From: Phoronis australis
Taxonomy: Eukaryota; Phoronida; Phoronidae
Assembly: GCA_002633005.1 (NCBI GenBank)
Contig: NMRA01000341.1
Coordinates: forward strand, 139,821 to 183,068
Reading direction: 5' to 3'
Length of the DNA stretch: 43,248 nucleotides
Shown here: piece by piece, positions 1-35,680 of the stretch
How the letters are laid out: each line of letters starts with the position of its first letter
Numbering within the stretch: the stretch's first letter is position 1
Position numbers and translations under genes: made by a program
The notes under the pieces: model-generated
Told to the model about the DNA's origin: nothing
Database searches by the model: none
What the model saw: only the letters and a program-made list of their open reading frames with translations

Positions 1-145
1 ATTTATCGTAATCTATTTTGCCCGGGGTACGCCACGAGCTATGTTGCAGAGTAAAACAAGAGGAGGATTGCGAATATTGTCATTTATTATGACGTAATAG
101 ATAAAACTAACTAAGACTCTGCAAGATGGGCATGCAAAAAACGCC
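1..145. repeat. Direct repeat, copy 1 (window edge)
   Basis: This 145-bp sequence is repeated at 576-720 with a single visible mismatch (C/T at position 47 of the copy). It may extend left of the window. Confidence 0.9.
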
Positions 146-575
146 CACCGGCGTGTACAATGAATAGCCCTGCAAGAGGGAACAAAACAAGAAAACTGCC
201 TGAAGGGCTTAAAGGAAAAGTACAGAACATGAAAACAAAACTTGAAAGAAAAAAAAAAACTAACAGGAAATATATACGAGCAAAGAGAAAGTGGAACCGA
301 CACCCGGGATGGGGGGTGGGGAAAAAATGAAGAGAACGAACGTAGGTCTTGTAGATGACGAGGTAGGTGGCTGAATGAGAGACCACGTTGAACAGAACAA
401 AGGAAATATGGGCGACCAATCAGGAGTCCCGTAGAGAAACGTATGAATACAAAAGTAGGCCCTAGAGGCTATAAATAGAGATGAGTAATGCAAAATAAAA
501 CCTAAGGACTGGTCTCAAAATAAAGAGACAAGTGTCAAAATAATGACGATAAATGCATTTAACAAGTTAAATTTA

Positions 576-720
576 ATTTATCGTAATCTATTTTGCCCGG
601 GGTACGCTACGAGCTATGTTGCAGAGTAAAACAAGAGGAGGATTGCGAATATTGTCATTTATTATGACGTAATAGATAAAACTAACTAAGACTCTGCAAG
701 ATGGGCATGCAAAAAACGCC
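576..720. repeat. Direct repeat, copy 2
   Basis: Near-identical to 1-145, offset by 575 bp. The 430 bp between the copies has no coding signal. The arrangement suits terminal direct repeats of a small mobile element or a recent segmental duplication. Confidence 0.9.
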
Positions 721-826
721 ATAATGGCAGCACGGAATGCTGACATCGCCCATCCGAGAGATAATTTAAATGTGCCCGTTACACAAGAAAACTAAGAAAA
801 CTGAACAAAATAAGGTGTGTTCAAAC

Positions 827-937
827 CTGATAGATTTTTCATTGACAGCATTTCTTCAGTAATCTCAGATAAAGTAGTGACCCACGCCGGCACCACTTTG
901 TGGCTTGTAACAGTAACTTCAATCTCTTTACCTACAC
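827..937 (-). CDS. NOP9: Probable NOP9 exon c
   Basis: This short minus-strand exon follows a very strong acceptor (TTTTCTTCCCACTAG) and ends at donor GTTTGA. Its 111 bp fit phase 1 on both sides. It encodes a segment with 'VPAWVTTLSEITEEML', which resembles the NOP9 region 'VP..F...L..I....L' that follows the variable linker. The assignment rests on this short match, the order and the phase. Confidence 0.45.
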
Positions 938-3464
938 CTAGTGGGAAGAAAACAACAGTGCAGCGAGTATGCGAAGGTACTTTTAAAAACATAATGTGTG
1001 CCATCAGACAGAAGAACTACTCTGCCAGACAAACAGTACTCAAAAACATGTATATCATACTATTCTGTCAGTAACAGACACTACTCAGAAAAGTATCCAT
1101 AAGACAGACATAGTATCTTCATCATTTTGATATCTACTGACAACTGTTATCAATCCCCAACTATCCCGAAATACATCCCCAGCACCACAAACCATTCGCT
1201 TCTAGGGTGTCCAATAGTACAATGCAGACTAATTTGGTCAAAGCCGGAAATTGACTGGTGCTGGTGCATCCCAGCAATACATTTCCTTCCTCCTTGACAA
1301 AGCCCATCAAAAATTCTGCCCCACCATTTTCACAATAATCAACAGACGAGCAATATCTTGTCAAAAACTAAACCGGCCAACAGAGGGTGTAACTATTACA
1401 ATAGATTAATCAATCTGATAATGAACTGGTGTCAGCACATCCAAGTCATAAAACCTGGTGCCAAGTTTCAACAAAATCTGTCGCGCAATTTTGACAAAAA
1501 TCAACAACAATTTCTTGTTACAAACAAAGAAGGACAGCAAGGGGTGCTATAATAAATGAACACACCCCGTGATCACCATAAAATAGCTCCATGCCAATTA
1601 CATCAAAATTTGTTCAGTAGTGTTGACAATATATTGATAGAAAAAGAAAGTCCTGCTACTGCATACAAATGATTAATATATGCAACAAAAGACTGATGTT
1701 GCAACATAACCGCTTCCATAGCAGGTATTATTTCGGATATAGGCGTATGGTACAAAAGGCATGACAATACAGCAATACAAAATACTTAACAAATAAGCCA
1801 AAAAAACTCCAAAGATACAAAGGCAAACGTAAAAATTGCCATAAGGAAGCACAGCGGTGGTCAAAATGAGGGCAAGTACATGCAAATTTTATAAATGGGC
1901 CTATGCAGGGGATATTATATGCAAAACTTACTAGGTGAATATGCCAATATGTCATGAACAAAAAGGGTCACGAAAAAGGCCTTACTTCAGATACAGGCTC
2001 ATAGGGCCTAAAGACCCAACAATATGGTACATATCTGTACATTAATTTTTGGAAAAACTTGTCGTTTTCAAAAAAAAAAAAACAGCCAAAGAAGTAGTAA
2101 TCAAATCCGACTGAAATTGGTACCAATGCATCCCCCATCTCTCCGTGCCAAATTTATTCAGTGTTTTTGACGTAATTGATAAACAAGCAAAGTAAAGATG
2201 GACAGGTGATAGACAAGCAAAGTAAAGATGGACAGGTGATAAACAAGCAAAGTAAAGATGGACAGGTGATAAACAAGCAAAGTAAAGATGGACAGGTGAT
2301 AAACAAGCAAAGTAAAGATGGACAGGTGATAAACAAGCAAAGTAAAGATGGACAGGTGATAGACAAACAGGATGCCGACTACTGGTGAACACATTTTTCG
2401 GAGTTCATATAAAAACTGACACACGAGAGGAGACTTAGATAGATATCAAGGCAAAAAATATAGTTGTTACAAATTCATGCTTCTGTTCAATTTGCAGAAT
2501 ACATCAACTTAGGGATCACGGACTTGACAATATGTTTCTATTAAACCTTTCTGCTCCTTCCTGGAGAACTGGCTTCGCTCAAGATTGGATTCACCAGGAA
2601 CACCACCAAGAACGTGAAGAAACACACGCAAGATGTGACTGGCGTAAACATCTGACACAAACTTCTTTAAACTTTCCTTTAGATAGGCACATAGAGAGTC
2701 AAAACATTCATTAAGGGACATCACTGCAACAGGCTCATCGTCTGACAATGTCACACTGTCCCCATGCTTTGACAGATCAGCACCAACCGTGCTGATCTCA
2801 AATAATTCATTCTTCTCTGATTCACTGGCAGCCTCAAAACTTGTATTCTCTTCCAATGGAAGGAAGTTCGGTACAAGTGCCACTAGTTCTTGAATCACGT
2901 GACTAGCAAAGCGGTCAGAGCAAACTCTTGACCAGTGGTGTGAGAAGCATGTGAAAATCTGTAGGTACTGGTTACGACTGGCCTGAGCCAGTAACTTCTG
3001 GACGGTCCAGCTAGTGCGGCAATGACGCGAGGCTGGCACTAGCTCCTTCAGCAACGTTTTGAACACGTTAGTAAGGAAGATAGCTGGAAAGAAAACAAAA
3101 TGCTATTAGCAAATTAAGCAAATATGCAGGAACATTCGAAAGTGCATTGAGCTTACTTATTAAACTATGCTTTTGAGTTAGCAGGCTGCAAGTCCAAGAT
3201 AGTAACATGCATATTATCTCAAACTGTGTAGACTCTCCATCACTGACCACACCCTTAGTTCTTCTGCCGGTTAATCAATAGACCAGGTACAGATCGACAA
3301 CGTGTGCACTGCAAAACTTCTAATGAAAATTTCAACACTGTAAAATACCAGCTTTAAGTACCTTTTTCCTCTTCATCTGGAAAGCCTTCCTCCAACATGC
3401 TCAATACACGTTTGTAATAATTCAGTGACTGTTCATCAAGATATGTTTGCCCACCATCAACATC
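827..3464 (-). CDS. NOP9: NOP9-like Pumilio-repeat nucleolar protein, three internal exons (partial gene)
   Basis: Three minus-strand exons join in phase: 3464-3362, 3083-2520 and 937-827. The first two follow strong acceptors and share a phase-1 junction. The encoded protein begins with a segment like the start of the NOP9 Pumilio domain (tyrosine-rich 'SLNYYKRVLSMLEEGFPDEE'). It continues with Pumilio-type helical repeats containing 'FASHVIQELVALVP' and 'YASHILRVFLHVLGG', each with the S-H-V/I-hydrophobic core of the family, separated by an acidic linker. NOP9 is known as a nucleolar RNA-binding protein needed for small-subunit pre-rRNA processing; that role is taken from the family. The N-terminal exon was not found between 3465 and 8385, and the C-terminal repeats must lie beyond position 1. 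The join between the second and third exons uses a weak donor and is tentative. The gene is divergent from the protease gene. Confidence 0.72.
1140..1660. repeat. Degenerate interspersed repeat in a NOP9 intron
   Basis: Related sentences recur here and near 2100-2170: 'TGCCAAATTT.TTCAGTG.TTTTGAC', 'GGTGCCAAGTTTCAAC' and 'CATGCCAATTACATC' type blocks, each followed by a TTTTGAC-like box. They look like eroded copies of one repeat with roughly 150-200 bp spacing. No coding potential was recognised. Confidence 0.4.
2178..2375. repeat. 30-bp minisatellite, six full units plus a partial one
   Basis: The unit runs GATAAACAAGCAAAGTAAAG then ATGGACAGGT. Six units occupy 2178-2357, followed by a decayed seventh. 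Two positions alternate (GATAAAC or GATAGAC). Because 30 is divisible by three and the unit lacks stops in several frames, it creates open frames on both strands that are not genes. It lies in the intron between NOP9 exons b and c. Confidence 0.95.
2520..3083 (-). CDS. NOP9: NOP9 exon b (first Pumilio repeats, acidic linker)
   Basis: The acceptor is TTCTTTCCAG at 3084-3085. The exon completes the split codon of exon a and stays open for 188 codons. It contains Pumilio-like helices ('SWTVQKLLAQ', 'SDRFASHVIQELV', 'SDVYASHILRVFLHVLGG') and a Glu/Ser-rich linker of variable type. The 3' border is uncertain: the reading frame meets a stop at about 2509, and the phase-1 GTGATC at 2519 is the only donor that fits the next exon. 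Confidence 0.75.
3362..3464 (-). CDS. NOP9: NOP9 exon a (start of the Pumilio region)
   Basis: The exon lies between a strong acceptor (pyrimidine tract then TGCAG, cut at 3465/3464) and donor GTACTT at 3361. It is 103 bp, opens in phase 0 and ends in phase 1. It encodes about 34 residues with the 'NYYKRVLSMLEEGF' segment, which corresponds to the conserved stretch ahead of the first Pumilio repeat in NOP9 proteins. Confidence 0.7.
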
Positions 3465-3727
3465 CTGCAGAACACAGTAACATGGTGAGAGTCATCAGCA
3501 CTCAAACATTATTTCCGTATTTTTCTAGTCTCAGTTCCTAACTACCACCATTTCTGACTGGAGGCAAGAGAAGCTGTCCAAAACAATGATTGTAGATCTA
3601 ATTAATCGTTGTATTAAATTCTCCTATTGTAGAAAAGAAAGCAGTATTACCTGAAATCTATAAGTAATCTATTATTTAGTCAGTGACTCCATTTTGAACA
3701 AGTTATCTAATCACAACCAACTAGGCC

Positions 3728-4257
3728 TTTTTCTGTGATTATGTAAACTATCGCACAGTAAAAACATATACGCCAATTTTCACTATCACCCTTAAGAGTG
3801 GTTTGGTCGAAAGAGGGGCGCAAAGTACCTCGAATGCATTTGAAAACGAGAAGATAGCGTCATGTCACTAACAGATGCTTATCTGGCAAATTTTATGAAA
3901 ATCCGTTAAGGAACTCCAAAGATAAAGAGGTAAAAGTTAAAATCTTGCCCCTAGGGGGTACACTGGTAGTCCGACAGGACTGAAATTCGTCGTCCTCTGT
4001 CGTATACTCCATATGAACACGTCTGACAAATCTCATCAAGACCGATGAGGGGTTTAGGAACTACAGGTGCGGACGCCGGACGCCCAGACAGAGATGACGG
4101 CAATATGCAGCCCACATACAAATACCTGGATATGGGGACATAAAAACTAAAATTGCCACTAGGGACACATCAGTAGTCACATCTGTCCGAAAATAGTCGT
4201 CGTCTGTTGACAACTTTACATATTAAATAGACTTGCTAATTATAAAATTTATTAAAG
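3728..4257 (-). repeat. Interspersed repeat fragment, duplicated copy 1
   Basis: This 530-bp block recurs at 4429-4950. It is made of the same sentences, on the minus strand, as the modular element at 29.3-30.8 kb ('CCACTAGTGGCAATTTTAG'-type boxes, 'TTCATGAAATTTG' boxes). It carries 8 bp that copy 2 lacks, near 4080. Confidence 0.85.
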
Positions 4258-4428
4258 GCGAAGGCAACCTTTTTCCATGTCACTTTGAGCTAAAATAAGG
4301 TTGGTTGGTTATCCTAGACATATTTTCCACTTAATTACAGCTTTTCATAATTTTATAAATTACTCGTCCGTTACTCCGGAAGTGACGTTTTAGGAGGCAA
4401 GCGTTTCCCGCCACTTGGTTTTGCGTTN

Positions 4429-4950
4429 TTTTTCTGTGATTACGTAAACTATCGCACAGTAAAAACATATACGCCAATTTTCACTATCACCCTTAAGAGT
4501 GGTTTGGTCGAAAGAGGGGCGCAAAGTACCTCGAATGCATTTGAAAACGAGAAGATAGCGTCATGTCACTAACAGATGCTTATCTGGCAAATTTTATGAA
4601 AATCCGTTAAGGAACTCCAAAGATAAAGAGGTAAAAGTTAAAATCTTGCCACTAGGGGGTACACTGGTAGTCCGATAGGACTGAAATTCGTCGTCCTCTG
4701 TCGTATACTTCATATGAACACATCTGACAAATCTCACCAAGACCGATGAGGGGTTTAGGAACTACAGGTGCGGACGCCGGACAGAGATGACGGCAATATG
4801 CAGCCCACATACAAATACCTGGATATGGGGACATAAAAACTAAAATTGCCACTAGGGACACATCAGTAGTCACATCTGTCCGAAAGTAGTCGTCGTCTGT
4901 TGTCAACTTCATATACTAAATAGACTTGCTAATTATAAAATTTATTAAAG
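4429..4950 (-). repeat. Interspersed repeat fragment, duplicated copy 2
   Basis: Nearly identical to 3728-4257 at an offset of 701 bp, with an 8-bp deletion. A single undetermined base (n) sits at 4428, exactly at its left border, so part of the duplication could be an assembly effect. Confidence 0.85.
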
Positions 4951-5310
4951 ATCCTGCAGAGTGTTTAGGAGATACAGCCATGGGCGCAAAAAAAAACAAA
5001 ACTGTCGTTAGGAGGCACCACAGGTGTCGAATATTATGAAAATTCGTTGAGGACCTTTAAAGATACAGACAGAGGTAAAATAACATAAAAAACAAATTGC
5101 CACTAGCAAGCACACCAGTAGTCAAATCCGTACGAAAGTTTGCTCGTGCTGTCCCAGCCAAGAAGGAAACACACGTGCAAAATTTCATGAATGCACTAAG
5201 CAAAAAGGTTTTGGAGATAGAGCAATGGACACCAGACGGGGATGACAGCATAATGCGCCACATATCAATATGTGGGCGCACAAAAACAAAATGAGTCAAT
5301 ATGCCGAACT
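4951..5310 (-). repeat. Hairpin-headed interspersed repeat, minus-strand copy
   Basis: Read on the minus strand from about 5290, it opens with a small palindrome ('GTGCGCCCACATAT..ATATGTGGCGC'). It then follows the same order of sentences as 29289-29530: a CGTCATCCCCGTC box, 'CTCTATCTCCAAAACC', 'TTCATGAAATTTTG' and 'GGTGTGC.TGCTAGTGGCAAT'. This shows that 4951-5310 and 29289-29530 are copies of the 5' end of one family. Confidence 0.75.
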
Positions 5311-5534
5311 CAAGAAAAAAATTTATGTTGTGGACCATTATATGCTAATAAATGATCTGTGCATGTGAATCACACAGTCTGGTGGTCTGGTAATGAATTA
5401 TAATTAAAGCTGCATATTTCTACTACTTATCTCTTATTTGTTGTACTGTATCTTAAATTGGTTACATTTTATCATAGGCAATTTTGCATTCTTTCAGAAG
5501 AGTTAATATAGAGTGCCCACTATGCCCGTTCATT

Positions 5535-5990
5535 GTCAGACTGTCAGACTAGCATCTGGTGATGCCACTCTGCCATCTGCTTATGGCAGACTGCCATCTG
5601 GTCATGTCAGACAGTCGTCTGGTCATGTCAGACAGCCATCTGGTCATGTCAGACAGCCATCTGGTCATGTCAGACAGCCATCTGGTCATGTCAGACAGTC
5701 GTCTGGTCAAGACGGACTGCCTTACAGTCATGTTAGACTGCCTTCTGGTCATGTCAGACTGCCATCTAATCTTGTCAGAATGCCATATGTTTATGCCAGA
5801 TTGTCATCTGTACAAGCAAGGCTGCCATCTGTTCATGCCCAAAATGACATATGGTCATGCCAGACTGCCATCTGGTCATGCCGGACTGCCATCTCGTCAT
5901 GCCAGACTAGCATCTGGTCATGCCGCATTGCCCTATGGTCATGTCATAGTGCTGTCTGGTCATGCCCGACTGCCATCTGGTCATGTTCCT
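5535..5990. repeat. 21-bp minisatellite (about 21 units)
   Basis: The unit is CAGACAGCCATCTGGTCATGT with many single-base variants. The central part (about 5590-5710) is most regular and both flanks are more decayed. A unit of 7 codons without stops leaves 194 codons open on the plus strand (5513-6097), reading as SGHVRQP-type heptads. The other plus-strand frame is open as well, which argues for a repeat and not a protein. Confidence 0.9.
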
Positions 5991-7070
5991 GGATCCATGC
6001 TAGGTTACAACAGCTTGAATTCTCACATCAAATTTTCTCTTTCTTCCCTTTTTGGTATCTTTCTGCATACTTCCACTGCTGTGTCCTGACAAAATAGAAC
6101 AGGTTTTGCTCAAAGATGCTTTTAGTGATCAGTAAAAGAGCAATTCCACAAAAAAGAAAACCTAGTCAAAAAAATAATAGAAAAAGAAAACCTAGACAAA
6201 AAAAATAATATTCTAGTCTCATTTGATTGGACAAACAATCTTTCTAGTATCAGGACTATCATTTGAATTTCCTGTAATAGTACAACCTATGGGGACCCAT
6301 TTTAGTTGACAGTTAACCTAATTTTTAAATGACGTGTTGCTAATTCTAATAAACAAATCATGGGAAATAAACAATATCTACAGTTTTGTACAATCACACA
6401 TAGCCTAAATTATCAAAAAAGCATTATTTGACCTGTGGAATGTAGGCAACCTCTCAGGGCCAAAGGCTTGACTCCTGAATATACATCACAGTGTCGAACA
6501 AAAGTTCAAACAAGAGCAATGCGGTGTACTGGTGCGTAACCATGGTGTCCATCACATAAAATGCAGATAAGAAAGATGAGCACTAAACGAAGAATAAATA
6601 CTAAAGTATAATTAAAACTCATAGCTTTATTTCCAAGAAAGCGTTTTGTATTTGTAATGGACGTACAAAATCAATTGTTAAAAAAAAAATTTCATCCAAG
6701 GAAAATTATCAATATATCCATTATTCGGCCTGATTCATAGCTTTTAAGCATTATCAACTTTTCTCCTATCTTTTTATCTGGCTGAGAAAATTGTGTTTAA
6801 AAGTTGTGTGATGGACGTAATATGCAAAGAATTTGAATTTTGGGAAAAAATTAAAGTTAGTTTAAACAAAATCTACAGATAACACGAGACATGGCAAAAA
6901 ATTAAGCAAACCGTATGTAAGCATGTCATGAGCGTACTGCTTTCAAGGCAACGACAGACTTTTCTTTACCATATAAGTCAGAGAATTATGCATGAAAATG
7001 ACTCTTCTTAGACTGTTTTTAAGCAATCTGCCAGGCTAAGTCAGTGTCACTTTGTATGCACCTCCACCAA
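5991..7070. other. Intergenic stretch without recognised gene
   Basis: AT-rich. A 30-bp A-rich sentence ('AAAAAGAAAACCTAG') is repeated twice at about 6152-6211. No exon with credible borders was recognised on either strand. The missing first exon of NOP9 could be hidden here or up to 8385. Confidence 0.6.
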
Positions 7071-7360
7071 GTTTCATGACCAGGTGAGGAGCACAACTAC
7101 CCTAGCAGGCTAGTGAAATTTCGAGCTCCAAGTGAGGTTAACCAGTTAACACACAGGCAGCGTTTCGAACCTGTATTTTGACTGGCTACCCTCACATGCC
7201 ATGCTAGTGGTATACTACAAACTAGCTAACCAGCTAGCTAGCTGTATGAAGGCTATAACGTCAACATACAACTCTAGGAACAACTGTATCTTAAGTGCAA
7301 ACAGGCCTCGAAATTTCACACCACCAGGGTAGTTCTGCTCGTCACTGTTGTGAAATTAAG
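7071..7360. mobile_element. Fold-back (MITE-like) element with arms of about 55 bp
   Basis: The left arm (about 7071-7126: 'TTTCATGACCAGG..GAGGAGCACAACTACCCT..GTGAAATTTCGAG') matches the reverse complement of the right arm (about 7306-7360) with gaps. There is no open reading frame inside. The size and structure fit a miniature inverted-repeat element. Confidence 0.6.
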
Positions 7361-8385
7361 ATTATGAAGTAAATGCCGACGCCAGTCTTGGCTGTGTCAA
7401 CATTGGTGTTAGCCTGGTGCGACCTCTGACGACAGAAGGGCCCAGGTTAGGTCACATATCTACACCATGTGACCGGTCACCTGACAGCCCACATGGCCAG
7501 GTCTAGAGTATAGCATATTCCGGATTTGCTTTTACACTGAAATAGTCCGAACCTGTCTTGGCCATACTACTACAACAATATCAACATGTAGACCGGCAGA
7601 GGTGAATGCAAAATCTAGAGTCAACTGACACTCACCATACCCATTACAGCAGTTTAAGTGAAAAACAGCAGGCTAAACATCATTTTCTTGCAACATTCAC
7701 TTCCGCTTAATCTTGAGATTAAGCAAGAACATCATTTTTTCTGACACCAGTAAATAATTTAGTTTACGAACAGAAAGAGTGGTGTACTCAGTCTCAATAA
7801 ATGCCCTGGGCATGGTCTAGGAACCAACATTTGGTTCCTAGGCATGGTGTAGTTTTTAATGACAAAAAGAATAACTGGCACAAACGTATTCTACTGAAAA
7901 TAAACAGCTAAAATCGCTATTTTGCCCATGGAAGCTTATCTAGATTTACTGAATTTTTCAAAACATAGGGTGTTCACTTGAGATAGAGGTTGGTAATGTT
8001 TTAACAGTTTCCCACTTTAACAGTTTCCCACTTTACCCAGTTGGCTGCTGGCTTTTAGCACACATGTGAAACTTGTACACTGACTTCGAGACTAGGCTAG
8101 GTTGACTTTGTTTCTTTAGTTAATTTCGAATTCTATTTTAGAATCAATAAAGTGTATTTCTTTTTCCAACGTTGCTTTTAAAATCTTAAATGGTACTTTT
8201 TCATTTCATGTTATTAGTCTTTGTAATCCATCCTTTATTTTTGTCTACTTGTAAAAAACATACGTGAACAGTTTTAAAGATGCGTCTCAGCTCAGCTTAC
8301 GCAACTGTTCCTGAAGCACGAAAACATGTAACGTATTCGTTAGCTGGTAATGAAAGCTTGAAACATTGCGTAAGACGCGTTTAAA
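7361..8385. other. Upstream region of the m-AAA protease gene
   Basis: It should hold the promoter and 5' UTR of the gene starting at 8386. No TATA box, NRF-1-like site or CpG cluster stands out, and the transcription start cannot be placed. A 14-bp sentence (AACAGTTTCCCACT) is repeated in tandem at about 8000-8030. Confidence 0.4.
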
Positions 8386-33114
<24,729 letters not shown>

Positions 33115-34076
33115 GAATGGCAACAGGACAGTTGTTTCATCAACACGCAACAGACATGTGGATGTGAACATGATGCTGTTGTCAGTAATGAGGATGTGTT
33201 CTGGCTGACTGCTGAGTAAATATCTCACAGGACTGTCAAGTGGCACTTCTCTGATGATGCATGGTCACTGTTATTTATTTTGAAGGTTGTCGATTTCATT
33301 GTTTCCTTTTAATGTGTCACTGATGTCATCAACGTACATGTGAACCTACTTCACCGTGTATTGGCACATGACTACAGTACTGTCATCTTTAAACCTAGTT
33401 AATAATATTGGCACTGTGTCTCATAATCAACTCAGCTTCTGAATTGAGGAGTCTAAAACTGCTTGCATCCTTATGAGCTACCAGGAATATCAATTACTAA
33501 GTTTTTATGTATTTGCTACACTGCACGGTGGTCTAGGTGTTGTGGAGAAGTTTGCTACTGTGAGACACTTTAAACTCTAGTGGTGACCCAGGGGCTTAGA
33601 TCAGTTCTAAACTTGTTGTGTGTGTGTCTGTATTTTTTTCTTTTTTTTTAATTGCTGTGCTAGGATTGACGTATTCCCAGACAGCAGCAGGTTAACAAGT
33701 AGTAAGATAGTAACTGGACAAGTGATCAGTTGTCAAGGATGTTTCGATAATAAATGGTGTTGCTAGGCACTCTCAGTGAGGAGTCAAGACATCAAATATG
33801 AAGTGTTGCAATGATCTGGTTCATTGGGTGTGGGGGGCAGCAACTCAGCTGTGACTGTGACTCTGTATGTCAATGAACTCTGTAATTGAAATATTACATA
33901 GTCAGTGAACCAAGGTTAATTTCCATTCTCATAGTTTCTGTAATTGTTTATGGACAGTGGAGTGTTGCAAAGTAGTATTGTCTTAATTATTGTCCTGGGC
34001 ATTTAACAAACCTCTTAGATGTTTACTTTCCTGTAAAAATGTTGCTTTCAAATACTCTAACAGAAGGTTAAATAAA
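33115..34076 (+). terminator. AFG3L2: 3' UTR of the m-AAA protease gene with two candidate poly(A) signals
   Basis: After the stop there is a non-coding stretch with AATAAA at 33749-33754 and again at 34071-34076. Either could direct cleavage. Transcript data would be needed to choose. Confidence 0.5.
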
Positions 34077-34721
34077 CAACGCACTTGTCAGAGGATTTCA
34101 TTGTGTTTGAGAAGCAAATTTCTGTACTGTCTTATGATGCTGTACAACGTTGTTCTAATAATTTGTACAGCAGGGTGTTATTCAATGCAGGTTTGTCCTT
34201 GCAAAACATTTATTAAGCTATTCTCAGGAAAAACACAACTAATTCTTCTTGTACTCAATGTCCACCACTTTCCCATCTGCATAACATTTCACATTGAGTT
34301 TGTCAAAGAAGAAAATTCCAATGGCAGTGGATGTCTTGTCCTTGTTATTTCGCAGACACTTTCTGAAAGTGTAGTCACAGGGACAGTCTTGCCTGAAATT
34401 AGAAAATAAGGATTGGTATTGATTTACCTTTAAAAAGTAGTCTTGTGTAATGCATTGTTGGGTGTGATATAGTCACTTGGTGGTGAGAACCGTCTCAAGG
34501 AACTGTTAAAAATGTGGAAATCAAGGACATTTAATGAGTTCACTCAAAAATAGTTGATCAAGAACAGAAATGGTGGCATAGCATTGCTTTAGAAGCCCGG
34601 TGTTTGAAGAACGTTAATGGCATGATTTGTTCGTCTGAAAATATGGCATATGGTTACATGTGGAGATAATCTGACAGGATCTGAGTAGCATAAAGCGCTG
34701 TTGTTGGCTTATCAAGTAAAT

Positions 34722-34917
34722 AGGATGTGATACCAAATTTACAGTTACCAGGATGTGATACCAAATTTACAGTTACCAGGATGTGATACCAAATTTACAG
34801 TTACCAGGATGTGATACCAAATTTACAGTTACCAGGATGTGATACCAAATTTACAGTTACCAGGATGTGATACCAAATTTACAGTTACCAGGATATGATA
34901 CCAAATTTACAGTTACC
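34722..34917. repeat. 28-bp minisatellite, seven units
   Basis: The unit AGGATGTGATACCAAATTTA plus CAGTTACC is repeated seven times with almost no variation (one GATATGAT in the last unit), which suggests recent expansion. Confidence 0.95.
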
Positions 34918-34972
34918 AGGTGGCGAGACTTGATCACCAGTCGGCTCACCGTGAACTGTCTAACAACCCAGT

Positions 34973-35050
34973 CAGTGGCGGATTTAGAGAGGGGCCAATG
35001 GGGCCCAGATTCCATTTGGCAGTTCGGGGACTCGAATGTCTGCCTGGCAA
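34973..35050 (-). mobile_element. Inverted end fragment of a 'GGCGGATTTAG' element
   Basis: CAGTGGCGGATTTAGAGAGG and the following 'ATTCCATTTGGCAGTTC' match the reverse complement of the right end of the copy at 42773-42927. Confidence 0.6.
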
Positions 35051-35382
35051 AATCCTGGCTAATAGTGAAAGCTATACTTTTCAGGGTTGTCATCTTTTTG
35101 AGCTTTGTATTGCATTTTTTCCATTTGAAAACTAGTTCGACGGTTAAATGAAAAACCCCAGACAGAACTTTCGTGAATAATACGCTTACAAGGAAGCCAC
35201 GCATTTCTAAAAATATGCGGGAAATTTTCACCGATCGTCGTGAGCGGCTTTTACCAGGATGAAAGAGAGCGCGGCGCCGGAGTCGGATGCATTTGGTATG
35301 ATCGCATTCCGGTGCGAGCAAGACCCAATTAAGTGTAATTACCCGACCATAAGATGTAGTAAACATCTTTGCCTGTACATCA

Positions 35383-35680
35383 CAGGGGCGGATCCAGGAT
35401 ATTGAGTTAGGGGGGCAGGGCACAGGAATAAGCAGAATTTTGCCACATGCGCGCACCCAGTCTAACATGTAGGTGCATGGGTCTCTAATTTTTGGGCCTG
35501 CGGACCTTATTACTAAAAAACTAAAAAAAATGGTTAGCGCGGTTTGTTCAATGCCTAGGCATTGTGTATACGCTGGTTAGCAATTCGCACCCCGAACTGC
35601 CAAATGGTATCTGGGAGAATTTAAGGGGGGGGGGGGGCGGGGGAGGCCATGGCCCCCTTGGACCCCCCTAAATGCGTCAT
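35383..35680 (+). mobile_element. 'GGCGGATCC' miniature element, copy with internal insertion
   Basis: The left end is CAGGGGCGGATCCAGGATAT. The right part is GAACTGCCAAATGGTATCTG followed by a long G run, then GGCCATGGCCCCCTTGGACC and CCCCTAAATG. The same left and right ends occur at 42773-42927 without most of the middle. Confidence 0.65.

Noticed and set aside
2042-2424. Overlapping minus-strand frames rich in Leu-Ser-Pro-Cys repeats (70-116 codons)
   Set aside because: All are readings of the 30-bp minisatellite in different frames.
5513-6097. 194-codon plus-strand frame as a secreted or structural repeat protein
   Set aside because: Openness is explained by the 21-bp unit without stops, and a second frame is open too. 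No signal peptide or unique domain was seen.
34857-35468. 203-codon minus-strand open frame, the longest in the window
   Set aside because: It runs through the 28-bp minisatellite and an element end, has no recognisable domain and no splice context. It looks like a chance frame.
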